Of a stretch of 57,445 bases of DNA, positions 24,146 through 33,397 are shown piece by piece (position 1 is the first letter of the stretch; each line of letters opens with the position of its first letter). The notes below the pieces were generated by a model. It ran no database searches. It saw only the letters and a program-made list of their open reading frames with translations, and was not told where the DNA came from. The position numbers and the translations under genes are program-made. The DNA is taken from IMG/VR virus record IMGVR_UViG_3300033182_001174, positions 1-57,445 of that record. The stretch is one strand, 5' to 3'. This DNA is from a virus.

Positions 24146-24151
24146 TAAATA
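24144..24151 (+). promoter_or_regulatory. Late promoter box variant GATAAATA
   Basis: GATAAATA overlaps the TGA stop of the preceding gene and lies 30 bases before the giant gene at 24181. It differs from the T4 late consensus TATAAATA at one base. Confidence 0.55.
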
Positions 24152-24180
24152 CAAAATATGAAGACAAGATGTAATCAATA

Positions 24181-27100
24181 ATGTCATTCAACGTATTCGG
24201 TCCCACTACTGGCAAAGATGTTAGAGTCGGATACATTTCGACAGAAAGAGGATATGTCACAGGTCTCACTGTCTTAGAAGCAAATCAACACGCCTTTAAA
24301 AATCCAGGTACTCAGTTTATTCTGACAACCAGAGATAAGACAAGATATTTAAACATTAATGAAGTAAATAAATTAACAAAGGAAGATCTTTTACCCAAAA
24401 ATAATGCAGCACAAGGAACTTGCGATGGTATAACGGGATTAGATCCTTCAGATACTAAACCAACCCCACCAACTGTCGTCATCAGTGGTGGTGGAGGAGT
24501 TGGTGCTGTTGGAAATCCTGTGATAGGAGAGGATGGATCTTTATTAGATATTATTGTTACTAACGGTGGTTATGGTTATGCGGTTCCACCACAAGTTTCA
24601 TTTGTAGATCCAGATAGATTTGGATCTGGAGTGGTAGCAAATGCAACTATTGGATTAACTACAACTACTATTTTAGAAGAGTACACTGCTGAAGATGAAT
24701 TTGAAGAATATAATTTTTCTCCTGACGGTTCAGAACTTTCTGGATATGGATCTGTAGTTGACGTTGATGGTCAAACAATTGGTGATTGGGATCCAACATT
24801 ATATACATCCTTTGAACAAGACCCTATTGGAATTGAGATTGCAAGGTATCAACAAATTTTAAGTGAAATTGATAATCCTTGGTGGCATACAAGAAAAGAG
24901 ACACCATTGTCTGTGACATTCCTTGACAAAACAACTAGAGTTGTTCATGAGGTTAAGCACCCAGAGTGGGCTAGAGCATTAACAAAGAAAAAAACTGATA
25001 CAACAAACACATCGAATACCACAAGCACAGTAAGCACAGAGTTTACTGAAGTTGAATTTGAAATCTATACTCAAGGAAATCGAGATGCGAGGCAGACCTT
25101 AACATTTAATTTTATTGCTGAGGATAACTCTCACAAACTTCAGTTTAAAGCATCTAATTATAGAGAAGAGAAGAAAACTAAAGTCACTAAAAGAATAAAG
25201 AAAAATACAAAATATAAAGTTGTTTCTACTGGATCTCACAGAGGTAAAGGTACTGAACAAGGTCTTGTTGCTGGCATTGGAAGAAAACCAAAGGAAATTA
25301 AAGGGAACAAAAAAGGATCTGTAATTTTTGCGGACTTTGTTAAGTCCGCAAATGATAATGATGACTTACAAATCAGAGCAACTAAAGGTATATTTACTGC
25401 AGATAGATTACCTGAAAAACCTGAGGGTCATAGTACATATGCTTTAACATATGAATTGAAAGATGATTCTGTCTCTAAAGCCCGTAAAACTAAACCATCA
25501 ACTAAAATTGTAAAGACAGAAGTAGACAGCTTCATGAATAAGTATGCTGTCTGTCCTACATCAATGTCTAATGTTCCTGGTAGTGACTATGCTGGTAGAA
25601 TTTGTACCTTTGAGTGGGAGGAGGACTTTCCGATAACTGGAGATTATATCTTCAGAGGCATGGCAGATAATATCAGTAAGGTTTATATTGATAATGATAT
25701 TATCATGCAACCCAAACATTTTAGAGGATATCCTCTTCCTAAAGATATTGTCAAAAAAACTATAGAATCTGGTCCACATAGAATTAAAATTGATTTATAT
25801 AATATTCCAATACTCGAACCCAAACCTCAGGCATCTGGACCACAAGATCTAACTATTACATATCATGGATTGAATCGTGGTTCTAGTATAAAAGTTTCTG
25901 AAGAAAGAGTATATCCAATTAAAGTAGCAGATCGTGGAAAATTAGGTAGGGGTAATAATGCTGCAGTTAAATCTGTTTCTAATAAGACAATTAAATTTAC
26001 AGATTCGACCAGTCAAAATGATACTGATGCAGAATTCAAGATCGTATCACCATCACCTGGAGTAAGTGCTAAATTTAGAGGAAGTAATGATAACAATCTT
26101 GAGTTAGTTGTCAAGGGAAAAGGGGATGTTACCCTTCGATTGGAATGGAATGATGACCCAAGGAGAAATGGTGAGGCAGTTGGCAACATCAAAGTCGCTG
26201 GTGAGACGTGGAAACAGAGAGCATTTAAAGATAAAAAAGGAGATGTAGAGAAAACTATCAATGTAGGATTTAAAGAAACTAAAGAGGTGGTGGGAAAAGG
26301 TGGATATATCGTTAGTGGTGATAAGAAAGAAGTTAGAATGAAGGATGGTCATGGTGATGACATCAACTCTACATTTTCAATCCAAGATTCTACAAATAAT
26401 GCCAGATTCTCTAATGATGGAAAGAGATTAATAACTGATGGTCCTGGTAACGTTGTATTAAGATTACAATGGAATGATAATCCCAAAACTGCGGGAGTTG
26501 CTGTAGATAAAATTGAGGTTGGTGGTGTAGTATTGGATCAAAGACGTGAAAAAGGTAGAGTTACAAAAACTCTTGTCGTTAAAGGTAGTTCATCATCAAG
26601 CAAGTCATCCAGTAATAGTCAAAGTCCTGGTATGATTTTCAACACCATTGATTATATTAAAAAAGCAGACAGGAAACTTTGGAGAACAAACGTATTTAAT
26701 CGTGGTGGATTCCTGAACGATTATGGTGTTTGTCCTTTTGACACCAGAAAGGTTTTAGATGATAACCCATATGGTGGTACTCATGTAATACGTTGGGAGC
26801 ATGTAACTTTCCCTGCTGATGGTAACTATAAAATTACAGTTGATTGTGATGATAGGGTAAAACTATTCATTGGCAATAGAACTGGTTCAGGTGCCATTGG
26901 AATTGGCAACGGACTAAAAGATATTGAGGAGGGTGGTGATGAAGTAATTATTGAAAATGGTATGGATAAGAAAACCTATACCAAATTCTTTAAGAAAGGA
27001 CAGTATCGGATTAGAGCAGAACTCTATCAGAAACCTGGTGGTAGGTTTGGTTTTGGTACAGATGGTCGTGCAGAACTTTCAGCAAGATTTTCAAAGCAGG

Positions 27101-30030
27101 GAAATGATCTCTTTTTAGTCGTCGATGGTAATGGCACGGGAACGATTAATTTCAAATTAAGAACAGATGATAATCCAAGGGCTAAGGGAAATGCTCTTAC
27201 TCAATTACAAATTGGTGGTGTTACTTTAAAAAGAACTAGAGATAGAAATAGAGGATTTAAAGAGAAAGAAGTTATAACTGGGTCTGGCACATTTACTGGA
27301 GGACAAAAATATAAAATTGTTGTAAGAGGTTCTTCTCCTACGTCAGGAAGTGTTATTCGTGGAGGAGGAGATAGAATAGTATTTGATGATGATATTGGTA
27401 ATGGAGTTGATATGAATGCAGAATTGACTCTTGGTCGGATAAAAGATGTTAAATCTTCTCCAGTCAAAGGATTAAATCCAATGGCTCTTGCGATGACTAT
27501 CGAGGGACAGGCTGCTGAAGAAAAGAAAATCTCTTCTAGATCTTGGCATCAAAATCCATTTGGAGCAGCACTTACAATTGAAGCACCACTACCACCGATA
27601 CCAGAATCTCCTAGAGTTCTTGCAGAAGGTAGATGTCCAGAGAATCCTACCTGGACAACTAGATTCTCAGGTGGACAAGAAAAATGGTGGCCAGTGACAC
27701 ATCGTCGTGCTGATGGTTCAAGAACATGGTCTAAGTTTATGAATAGATATGCGATCTCACCCATCCCACCACTTGCACAGAAAGGAACAGATGGTTCTGG
27801 TATAGTGTATACTAATAGTTGGACCATTGATGTACCGTACAGTGGATTCCATGCAATGAAAGGAACAGTTGATAATGGAGGTAGAGTATTAGTTGATGGT
27901 CAGGTAATCCTTCAAGGAGGATACTTCTCTGGTGCAAAGTTTGCAGGTAGTGTAAGAACTTTAGAGGGATTTGGTTCAGTATCTCCTAAACTTAAAAAAT
28001 TCTACCTAGAAAAAGGGAGTCATACCATTACAGTTGAAGTTGAGAATCGAGATCATTCCACGAAAAAAATTGTTGAAAAGAAAATCTTTACCACTAAAGA
28101 TTGGATTAAACCAGTTAAGGAAGGTTCTCCAGCTCCAACAGAACTCACAGTTGAGTATAGAGGATTGAATCAAGGGATTACCAAAACAGATACTGGTGAA
28201 AAAAGATATCCAATTAGAGTGGCAAACCCTGGATCTTTGGGTAGAGGACCTACTGCTAAAGTTAAATCTGTTTCTAAAAAGACAATTAAATTTACAGATG
28301 CGGCTTATCAGGATGATACTGATGCAGAGTTCAAAATTTTATCACCATCACCTGGAGTAAGTGCTAGATTTAGTGGGAGTAATGATGGCAACCTTGAATT
28401 AGTTGTTAAGGGGAAAGGAGATGTTACTCTTCAATTGGAGTGGGATGATGACCCAAAACGTAATGGAGAGGCAGTTGGTAACATTAAAGTTGCTGGTGAA
28501 ACATGGAAACAAACAGCATTTAAAGATAAAAAAGGAGACGTTAAGAAAACAATTAACGTAGGATCTAAAGAAACTAAAGAGGTAGTCGGTAAGGGTGGTT
28601 ACATCGTCAATGGAAAGAGAGACGAGGTTAGAATGAAGGATGGTCATGGTGATGACATCAACTCAACCTTTAAAATTGAAAGTTCAACTGTCGATGCAAA
28701 GTTTTCTTCAGATGGTAAGAGAATTGAATACAAAGGGTCTGGTACGATTACCCTTAAATTATTCTGGGATGATAATCCACGTACAGCTGGTGTTGCTGTT
28801 GATAGTATTGCCGTGGGTGGTAAAGTTTGGAATCAGAAAGGAACAAAAGGATCAAAAACTCAGACCATCAATGTAACATCTCAAAGTCCTGCAGAAGCTG
28901 CAGTAAAGGGTGGACAGAAAATTGGTGGAGTCACATATGAAGGTCCTCCATTATTCAACTTTAAGCACAGGCTTTGGAGTGACTTTATGAATAGTAATAG
29001 TGTGTCTCCATTCTTAGGAATTTCATTGGATGAGGATAATGACACCATCACTGGCACAAGAACATACATTTGGAAAAATGTTAACTTCCCTGAAACTGGT
29101 AGATATAAAATTTATTTTCAATCAGATGATCAAGCAGATCTTTTCATCGACGGCAATTTAACGAAAAAATCTAGAGGATTTAGAGGAGATCCAGAGGAGA
29201 CATATGCTGAAATTACCACGGGAAATTATGAGGTAAAAGTTGTATGTAACAATCTTAATTTTGCTGGTCGTAATAGATTTAGAAACAACCCTACTGGATT
29301 TGCTGTGAGAATTTTGAAAGACATCACGGTTCGAGGTGAAGGTCAGTCGTGGACAAACAATCCTGTGGGAATATCTGCTATACTGATTCCACCTCCATGC
29401 CCAAAAGTTATTGAAGGAAAAGGAAGGGTTGAAGATATTATTGTAAGACAACCAGGAAATGGATTCATTGCTCCTCCAGGAGAGGGATTCCCTACGATTG
29501 TAACTGTGAAGGATGTTGATATTACTAGTCCTGGTATTAATTATAGTACAGATGATGTTGCTTTAATTGATGGTATTCCTGTTCCAATTGTTGTTGATAA
29601 TTTTGGTAGAATCCAGTCCATAGATCCTACTGCTGGAGGTTCAATTTCTGTGACAAGATATCCTAGTCTCACCGTTCCATCCAGAACTGGAGCTGGGTTC
29701 AGAGGTAATCCTATCATGACAACATCAATTGTCCCTGAGGATGTATTTGATGAAGATCAAATCCTCCAAGTTACCGATCTGGTTGGACTCAAACAAACTG
29801 GTTATGTCAATGGAAAACCATATTATGGATCTGTTTTTGCCAAAGATGGACAGTTGTTTGCTGGAATTTATGAGACAATTGGAGAACTCATTCCAGTTTA
29901 TGCTACTCTACAAGAGAGTATTGATGCTAGAATTACAACCAGACCTTCTGCAATCCTTAGACAGGGTACAGATGTCACTAGCAATGATCCTAGACTTAAT
30001 ATTCCAGGAACTCCCCAAAATCTTATCTAG
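24181..30030 (+). CDS. Giant virion protein with PA14-like and duplicated beta modules
   Basis: A 1949-residue structural protein starting MSFNVFGPTTGKDVRVGYIS. Four related modules share the pattern F-[ML]-N-x-[YN]-[AGS]-[VI]-[CS]-P followed by a beta-sandwich with a W-x-x-x-x-F/V-P-x-x-G-x-Y type motif and a DD-x-V/A-x-L-F-I-D/G-like strand, reminiscent of PA14 carbohydrate-binding domains (starting near nt 25527, 26707, 27735 and 28981). Between them lies a duplicated segment of about 240 residues. The N- and C-terminal parts contain IIVTNGGYGYAVPPQV-like beta motifs. It is most likely a baseplate-attached fibre or side-spike with receptor- or glycan-binding potential. Function is inferred. 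Confidence 0.72.
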   Translation: MSFNVFGPTTGKDVRVGYISTERGYVTGLTVLEANQHAFKNPGTQFILTTRDKTRYLNINEVNKLTKEDLLPKNNAAQGTCDGITGLDPSDTKPTPPTVVISGGGGVGAVGNPVIGEDGSLLDIIVTNGGYGYAVPPQVSFVDPDRFGSGVVANATIGLTTTTILEEYTAEDEFEEYNFSPDGSELSGYGSVVDVDGQTIGDWDPTLYTSFEQDPIGIEIARYQQILSEIDNPWWHTRKETPLSVTFLDKTTRVVHEVKHPEWARALTKKKTDTTNTSNTTSTVSTEFTEVEFEIYTQGNRDARQTLTFNFIAEDNSHKLQFKASNYREEKKTKVTKRIKKNTKYKVVSTGSHRGKGTEQGLVAGIGRKPKEIKGNKKGSVIFADFVKSANDNDDLQIRATKGIFTADRLPEKPEGHSTYALTYELKDDSVSKARKTKPSTKIVKTEVDSFMNKYAVCPTSMSNVPGSDYAGRICTFEWEEDFPITGDYIFRGMADNISKVYIDNDIIMQPKHFRGYPLPKDIVKKTIESGPHRIKIDLYNIPILEPKPQASGPQDLTITYHGLNRGSSIKVSEERVYPIKVADRGKLGRGNNAAVKSVSNKTIKFTDSTSQNDTDAEFKIVSPSPGVSAKFRGSNDNNLELVVKGKGDVTLRLEWNDDPRRNGEAVGNIKVAGETWKQRAFKDKKGDVEKTINVGFKETKEVVGKGGYIVSGDKKEVRMKDGHGDDINSTFSIQDSTNNARFSNDGKRLITDGPGNVVLRLQWNDNPKTAGVAVDKIEVGGVVLDQRREKGRVTKTLVVKGSSSSSKSSSNSQSPGMIFNTIDYIKKADRKLWRTNVFNRGGFLNDYGVCPFDTRKVLDDNPYGGTHVIRWEHVTFPADGNYKITVDCDDRVKLFIGNRTGSGAIGIGNGLKDIEEGGDEVIIENGMDKKTYTKFFKKGQYRIRAELYQKPGGRFGFGTDGRAELSARFSKQGNDLFLVVDGNGTGTINFKLRTDDNPRAKGNALTQLQIGGVTLKRTRDRNRGFKEKEVITGSGTFTGGQKYKIVVRGSSPTSGSVIRGGGDRIVFDDDIGNGVDMNAELTLGRIKDVKSSPVKGLNPMALAMTIEGQAAEEKKISSRSWHQNPFGAALTIEAPLPPIPESPRVLAEGRCPENPTWTTRFSGGQEKWWPVTHRRADGSRTWSKFMNRYAISPIPPLAQKGTDGSGIVYTNSWTIDVPYSGFHAMKGTVDNGGRVLVDGQVILQGGYFSGAKFAGSVRTLEGFGSVSPKLKKFYLEKGSHTITVEVENRDHSTKKIVEKKIFTTKDWIKPVKEGSPAPTELTVEYRGLNQGITKTDTGEKRYPIRVANPGSLGRGPTAKVKSVSKKTIKFTDAAYQDDTDAEFKILSPSPGVSARFSGSNDGNLELVVKGKGDVTLQLEWDDDPKRNGEAVGNIKVAGETWKQTAFKDKKGDVKKTINVGSKETKEVVGKGGYIVNGKRDEVRMKDGHGDDINSTFKIESSTVDAKFSSDGKRIEYKGSGTITLKLFWDDNPRTAGVAVDSIAVGGKVWNQKGTKGSKTQTINVTSQSPAEAAVKGGQKIGGVTYEGPPLFNFKHRLWSDFMNSNSVSPFLGISLDEDNDTITGTRTYIWKNVNFPETGRYKIYFQSDDQADLFIDGNLTKKSRGFRGDPEETYAEITTGNYEVKVVCNNLNFAGRNRFRNNPTGFAVRILKDITVRGEGQSWTNNPVGISAILIPPPCPKVIEGKGRVEDIIVRQPGNGFIAPPGEGFPTIVTVKDVDITSPGINYSTDDVALIDGIPVPIVVDNFGRIQSIDPTAGGSISVTRYPSLTVPSRTGAGFRGNPIMTTSIVPEDVFDEDQILQVTDLVGLKQTGYVNGKPYYGSVFAKDGQLFAGIYETIGELIPVYATLQESIDARITTRPSAILRQGTDVTSNDPRLNIPGTPQNLI
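25861..26586 (+). repeat. Internal duplication, copy 1
   Basis: In-frame segment of about 725 bases that recurs at 28144-28877 with roughly 80% identity by eye. Shared protein landmarks: KFTD, DTDAEFKI, SPSPGVSA, GNIKVAGETWKQ, FKDKKGDV, MKDGHGDDINSTF and TAGVAVD. Confidence 0.8.
28144..28877 (+). repeat. Internal duplication, copy 2
   Basis: Second copy of the module at 25861-26586. Many differences are silent, so the protein sequence is kept more than the DNA, suggesting purifying selection on both copies after an old duplication or repeated exchange. Confidence 0.8.
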
Positions 30031-30055
30031 ATAGTACATACCCTATCCTACAGAA

Positions 30056-30688
30056 ATGGCAACAAACCCGAATACTAATAATGATAGAGTCCCAAATACA
30101 GCTGCTGGTGGGAACAACCTGAAGCAGAATTATACTGCTATTAAATACGGGAATGATCATGGATCGATTGCCTTTGGTAAGATCCATAAGAGAGCAGATG
30201 TTACATCAGATATTATGCTTCAAGCATCTGATGGTGAACACTTCATGTCCATGGATAAGGATGGACAAAGACCTGGATGGACAACATTCATGGGTCCTGG
30301 ATGTTTTCAAGTTGAGGCTGGTAGCAATAGGGAGGAAGACCAAGATACAGTAATGATCAATGCCAAGAATGGTAATATTGACATTATTGCAACAAATGGT
30401 AAAATAAGATTGCAAGCCAATGATATTGAGTTAGTTGCATTTCATAGTGATACCAATAAAGGTAACATCAAAATGGAAGCCACAGAAAATATTTCTGGGC
30501 AAGCAAAGAAGATTCAATTCTCTTCAAAAAATAACACTAAAATTCTATCGGCAGGAATAACAGAGTGTATTGGCAATAGTTGTTTAAAGTTGTATGGTTC
30601 AGTGATTCGTGGTGTCAGTGACGCAGTTGCAGTTAAGGATTCTAAAGTTGCTGGTCAAAGATATCAACAACAACAAAATCAAGCATAA
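30056..30688 (+). CDS. Spike-like beta-helical virion protein
   Basis: A 210-residue protein whose C-terminal half has short beta repeats (MINAKNGNIDIIATNGKIRL, QANDIELVA, GNIKMEATENISGQAKKIQF) like the triple-stranded beta-helix of gp5C/gpV membrane-piercing tips. SDIMLQASDGEHFMSMDKDG precedes it. It may supply the spike missing from the short gp5-like protein at 22239. Inference from repeat pattern and context. Confidence 0.6.
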   Translation: MATNPNTNNDRVPNTAAGGNNLKQNYTAIKYGNDHGSIAFGKIHKRADVTSDIMLQASDGEHFMSMDKDGQRPGWTTFMGPGCFQVEAGSNREEDQDTVMINAKNGNIDIIATNGKIRLQANDIELVAFHSDTNKGNIKMEATENISGQAKKIQFSSKNNTKILSAGITECIGNSCLKLYGSVIRGVSDAVAVKDSKVAGQRYQQQQNQA

Positions 30689-30697
30689 GGAGTAGAG

Positions 30698-31465
30698 ATG
30701 TCATTTAATTTAGACGATGCCAATGTTGGTGGTCAGATAAAAGTAGGAACTGGCATCTTCCCGGCTATTGGTGAAGGTGTCACAAGAGTAAATGGATCGG
30801 CAGGCATAGAGGGTCCTGTGGTGATGGGGAATCCAACAACTTTCCCATTCCCATATGCGACTGTCAATATTGCACCTCTTACTAATAGTGATAATAAGAT
30901 TGGACCAATTATTCCTGGGGCATTGTGCTCAGGTGTAAACAATCCTTATTCTTTAGCAGTGAGTGGATCTGCTGCTTTCATGGGACCTCTTGACACTGCG
31001 GTGAACATTGGATGTGGTGGAAATGTTCTTGCACAAGGACATGTGATTTCCAATTGTGGTGGTCATGTTCTTGCTGCAAAGAAAGATTTTGATATCAAGC
31101 ACCCATCTAGAGAGGGGTGGAGACTTCGTTATGTTGCACCTGAAGCACCCACTGCTGATGTTTATTATAGGGGTAGGGTTGTAAACAAAAAGGAAATTGT
31201 TCTTCCATTGTATTGGAAAGATTTGGTTGACTGGACTACAATTACTGTCAATCTCACTCCGATTGGGGCACATCAAGATGTAATTGTTAAGAGAATTGAT
31301 GAGGAAAAGGTATATCTTCAAGCACAAGGAGGTATGCCAATTAATTGCTTCTTCCACATTTATGGGGAGAGACAAGATTGTGAAAGAAATATCGCAGAAT
31401 ATGAAGGTGAGTCACCCGCCGATTATCCAGGTGACAACTCAGAATACTTACAATCTGGAGGTTGA
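30698..31465 (+). CDS. Virion structural protein, paralogue 1
   Basis: A 255-residue protein, N-terminus Gly-rich, with a C-terminal domain of about 130 residues (FDIKHPSREGWRLRYVAPEA, YYRGRVVNKKEIVLPLYWKDLVD, AEYEGESPADYPGDNSEY) shared with the next gene. The domain resembles fibre C-terminal domains of marine phages, perhaps a trimerisation or chaperone domain. Ribosome site AAGGAGTAGAG precedes the ATG. Confidence 0.68.
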   Translation: MSFNLDDANVGGQIKVGTGIFPAIGEGVTRVNGSAGIEGPVVMGNPTTFPFPYATVNIAPLTNSDNKIGPIIPGALCSGVNNPYSLAVSGSAAFMGPLDTAVNIGCGGNVLAQGHVISNCGGHVLAAKKDFDIKHPSREGWRLRYVAPEAPTADVYYRGRVVNKKEIVLPLYWKDLVDWTTITVNLTPIGAHQDVIVKRIDEEKVYLQAQGGMPINCFFHIYGERQDCERNIAEYEGESPADYPGDNSEYLQSGG

Positions 31466-31467
31466 TC

Positions 31468-32130
31468 ATGGCAGGAAAATTTGTAAAAGCAGAATCTGGG
31501 AAAGATTGTGATAAAAAGCCGGGTGGTTGGGGTGAACCAATGGCTGACTATGAATACATTTGGTATGGAAATAAGGATGAAAAAACTTATCCCGAAGAAG
31601 CATGTCAACCATACTATCATGTCTCAGCACAGATTGATAATCTGAGACTCAATACTTTGATGGATGGTGATGGTAGTATCACTTTGGCAGGACCCATCAC
31701 CAGTACCAATGAAGTGACTGCTGCAGGGATCACATTGACCTCTAGAAAACCATTCGATATTCCTCACCCAACCAAAGAAGGGTATCGTCTTCGTCATGTA
31801 TGTCTAGAGGGACCAGAATCTGGTGTCTATTACAGAGGTAGATTGACAGGTAAGAATGTCATTGAACTGCCTGAGTATTGGAGGGGACTGGTTGATCCAG
31901 AGACAATCACAGTAACTCTGACGCAGATTAAAACGTCTCAAGATCTTGTGGTCGATGCTATTGAATGGGGAAGTAGAATCAAAGTCAAATCTGGAAATGG
32001 AAATGACATTGATTGTTTTTATCTTGTTCATGCAGAGAGAGCAGACGGAGAAAAACTAATCGTAGAGTATGAAGGACAATCATCTGATGATTATCCTGGT
32101 GACAATTCAATTTACAGTATCAATAAGTAG
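31468..32130 (+). CDS. Virion structural protein, paralogue 2
   Basis: A 220-residue protein with a different N-terminus (MAGKFVKAESGKDCDKKPGG) but the same C-terminal domain as its neighbour (FDIPHPTKEGYRLRHVCLEG, YYRGRLTGKNVIELPEYWRG, VEYEGQSSDDYPGDNS). The start ATG 31468 is 2 bases after the previous stop and follows TGGAGGTTGATC. A tandem duplication with swapped N-terminus is the simplest explanation. Confidence 0.68.
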   Translation: MAGKFVKAESGKDCDKKPGGWGEPMADYEYIWYGNKDEKTYPEEACQPYYHVSAQIDNLRLNTLMDGDGSITLAGPITSTNEVTAAGITLTSRKPFDIPHPTKEGYRLRHVCLEGPESGVYYRGRLTGKNVIELPEYWRGLVDPETITVTLTQIKTSQDLVVDAIEWGSRIKVKSGNGNDIDCFYLVHAERADGEKLIVEYEGQSSDDYPGDNSIYSINK

Positions 32131-32140
32131 GAGATAGATC

Positions 32141-32467
32141 ATGGCAAAGCGTTTTTATTTTATTGATGATAGTGTCGCAGCAGGACAAAATACAGTTGTT
32201 GCTATTGAGAACGAATCAGGAACATTTGGTATCGGTGCAACAACAACATTAGAACCAGATAATTTAGGTGTTGGCAATTCTCTCACTGTTGGTGTAGGAG
32301 TAACAGTGCAAGGTGGTATCGTTACCGCAACTGGTGGGTTCATCAGTGGAGTTAGTACAGATGGATTGTTGGGTGTCTCAACGACACCCATTCACATCAC
32401 TTTGGAGGGCAATGTGCTCTCTTTTGCTGCAGTGGGTATTGGGTCCACCTTCTTCACTCTTGCTTGA
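32141..32467 (+). CDS. Small fibre-type structural protein
   Basis: A 108-residue protein (MAKRFYFIDDSVAAGQNTVV) made of Gly/Val/Thr beta repeats (VGNSLTVGVGVTVQGG, IVTATGGFISG), typical of cyanophage tail-fibre accessory proteins. It is the last gene of this structural block; its stop lies inside the -35 box of a consensus promoter. Confidence 0.62.
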   Translation: MAKRFYFIDDSVAAGQNTVVAIENESGTFGIGATTTLEPDNLGVGNSLTVGVGVTVQGGIVTATGGFISGVSTDGLLGVSTTPIHITLEGNVLSFAAVGIGSTFFTLA

Positions 32468-32492
32468 CATTGAGTCCAGGACACCCTATAAT
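32464..32492 (+). promoter_or_regulatory. Perfect sigma70 promoter
   Basis: TTGACA, 17 bases, TATAAT: a full consensus. The -35 box contains the TGA stop (32465-32467) of the preceding gene. It drives the island of small genes and tRNAs from 32516, which sits inside the late structural region. Confidence 0.88.
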
Positions 32493-32515
32493 AAGCAGGT
32501 AATCAAACGAACCCC

Positions 32516-32713
32516 ATGCAAGACGAGTACCTGACCCGATGTGTCGTGGATCCTGTGTCCCGTAAGTTCTTTCTTTATTCTAATGAAGGTGAAGAACGTG
32601 TAGTAGATTGTGACACCGTGGATCAGTTCATGGCAGTGCTTGAACTGTGTCGTGACAACCTTGATGAAGACACACTTGCGTATGCCGATCCCCTGACCAA
32701 AAACGAACTTTAA
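32516..32713 (+). CDS. Small hypothetical cyanophage protein
   Basis: A 65-residue acidic protein (MQDEYLTRCVVDPVSRKFFL ... DQFMAVLELCRDNLDEDTL). It starts 24 bases after the -10 box of the consensus promoter and should be expressed early. Function unknown. Confidence 0.68.
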   Translation: MQDEYLTRCVVDPVSRKFFLYSNEGEERVVDCDTVDQFMAVLELCRDNLDEDTLAYADPLTKNEL

Positions 32714-32723
32714 TTCCATTTTT

Positions 32724-32767
32724 GGGGGAAAAAAATCCCGGCAAATTTTTGACCCTATTACTTTTTT
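32724..32767 (+). repeat. Upstream element, copy 2 of 2
   Basis: Matches 7744-7789 over most of its length, with the same shared core (CCGGCAAA, TTTGACC, TATTACTTTTTT) placed directly before an ATG. GGG ... GACCC pairing with A/T-rich stem gives hairpin potential before the T-run. Confidence 0.6.
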
Positions 32768-32944
32768 ATGAATCATTATTGGTGGTCTAACAACCCAAAC
32801 TTTTACAAAGAAATTCTAAAGTGTTACGAGTATGAGACCAGAAACCCGACAATCTATGGAAATGTTATTCGCAGCGAAGTGGAATTTACCCAAAGCAGCA
32901 AAGAATGCTGGTCTGACCAACAAGGAGATGAAAATCACCTTTAA
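32768..32944 (+). CDS. Putative small protein overlapping the next gene
   Basis: A 58-residue ORF (MNHYWWSNNPNFYKEILKCY ...) whose ATG abuts the repeat element exactly as gp59 does at its copy. The first 20 residues are aromatic-rich and plausible, whereas the rest overlaps another ORF at 32832 in a different frame. Real coding of the second half is doubtful. Confidence 0.4.
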   Translation: MNHYWWSNNPNFYKEILKCYEYETRNPTIYGNVIRSEVEFTQSSKECWSDQQGDENHL

Positions 32945-32987
32945 CGAATATTGTGCATTTCACCCTGCTACCTATGAGACTGAATAA
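32832..32987 (+). CDS. Small conserved-looking cyanophage protein
   Basis: A 51-residue ORF (MRPETRQSMEMLFAAKWNLP, KAAKNAGLTNKEMKITFNEY) with a helix-turn-helix-like pattern (LPKAAKNAGLTNKEMKITF) that could bind DNA. Its stop overlaps the start of the following gene by 14 bases, and I believe similar proteins occur in other cyanophages. DNA binding is inference. Confidence 0.55.
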   Translation: MRPETRQSMEMLFAAKWNLPKAAKNAGLTNKEMKITFNEYCAFHPATYETE

Positions 32988-33264
32988 TCTTAAAATCTAC
33001 TGTCAGACCGAAGAAGACCAATCTAACGTATTTGACTTTCTCTTTTGTGAATATCAAAATGACATCAAATACTGTACTTGGGAACCTGATGGTGATGACG
33101 AGAATCCAGGAACTTGGGGAATGTTCATTGATGATTTCCCACCCGAACTTTGGGACAAAATGATCAATTATCTAGAAAGTGAAGATTCTTGGGTTCTTGA
33201 AGAGACGGTAGAAATGGCATTGGATGATGATGACAATAATGTCTACAAGGAATATTATCCTTGA
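32974..33264 (+). CDS. Small acidic hypothetical protein
   Basis: A 96-residue protein (MRLNNLKIYCQTEEDQSNVF ... DDFPPELWDKMINYLESEDS) ending in an acidic tail, DDDDNNVYKEYYP. The start ATG 32974 is inside the end of the preceding gene. It lies directly 5' of tRNA-Leu. Function unknown. Confidence 0.65.
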   Translation: MRLNNLKIYCQTEEDQSNVFDFLFCEYQNDIKYCTWEPDGDDENPGTWGMFIDDFPPELWDKMINYLESEDSWVLEETVEMALDDDDNNVYKEYYP

Positions 33265-33270
33265 TTTTTT

Positions 33271-33355
33271 GGGAGTGTGGCGGAATCGGTAGACGCACCA
33301 GACTTAAAATCTGTTGATTGTAAAGATCGTGGGGGTTCAAATCCCCCCACTCCCA
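33271..33355 (+). tRNA. tRNA-Leu (anticodon UAA)
   Basis: An 85-base cloverleaf with a type II variable arm: acceptor GGGAGTG / CACTCCC, anticodon stem CAGA / TCTG around CTTAAAA (anticodon TAA), T arm GGGGG-TTCAAAT-CCCCC. CCA is not encoded. A weak ACCCCA/TGGGGT hairpin follows at 33358-33380. Confidence 0.95.
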
Positions 33356-33397
33356 TTACCCCACTAAATAAAGTTGGGGTTTCTCAATGGTATTCTA

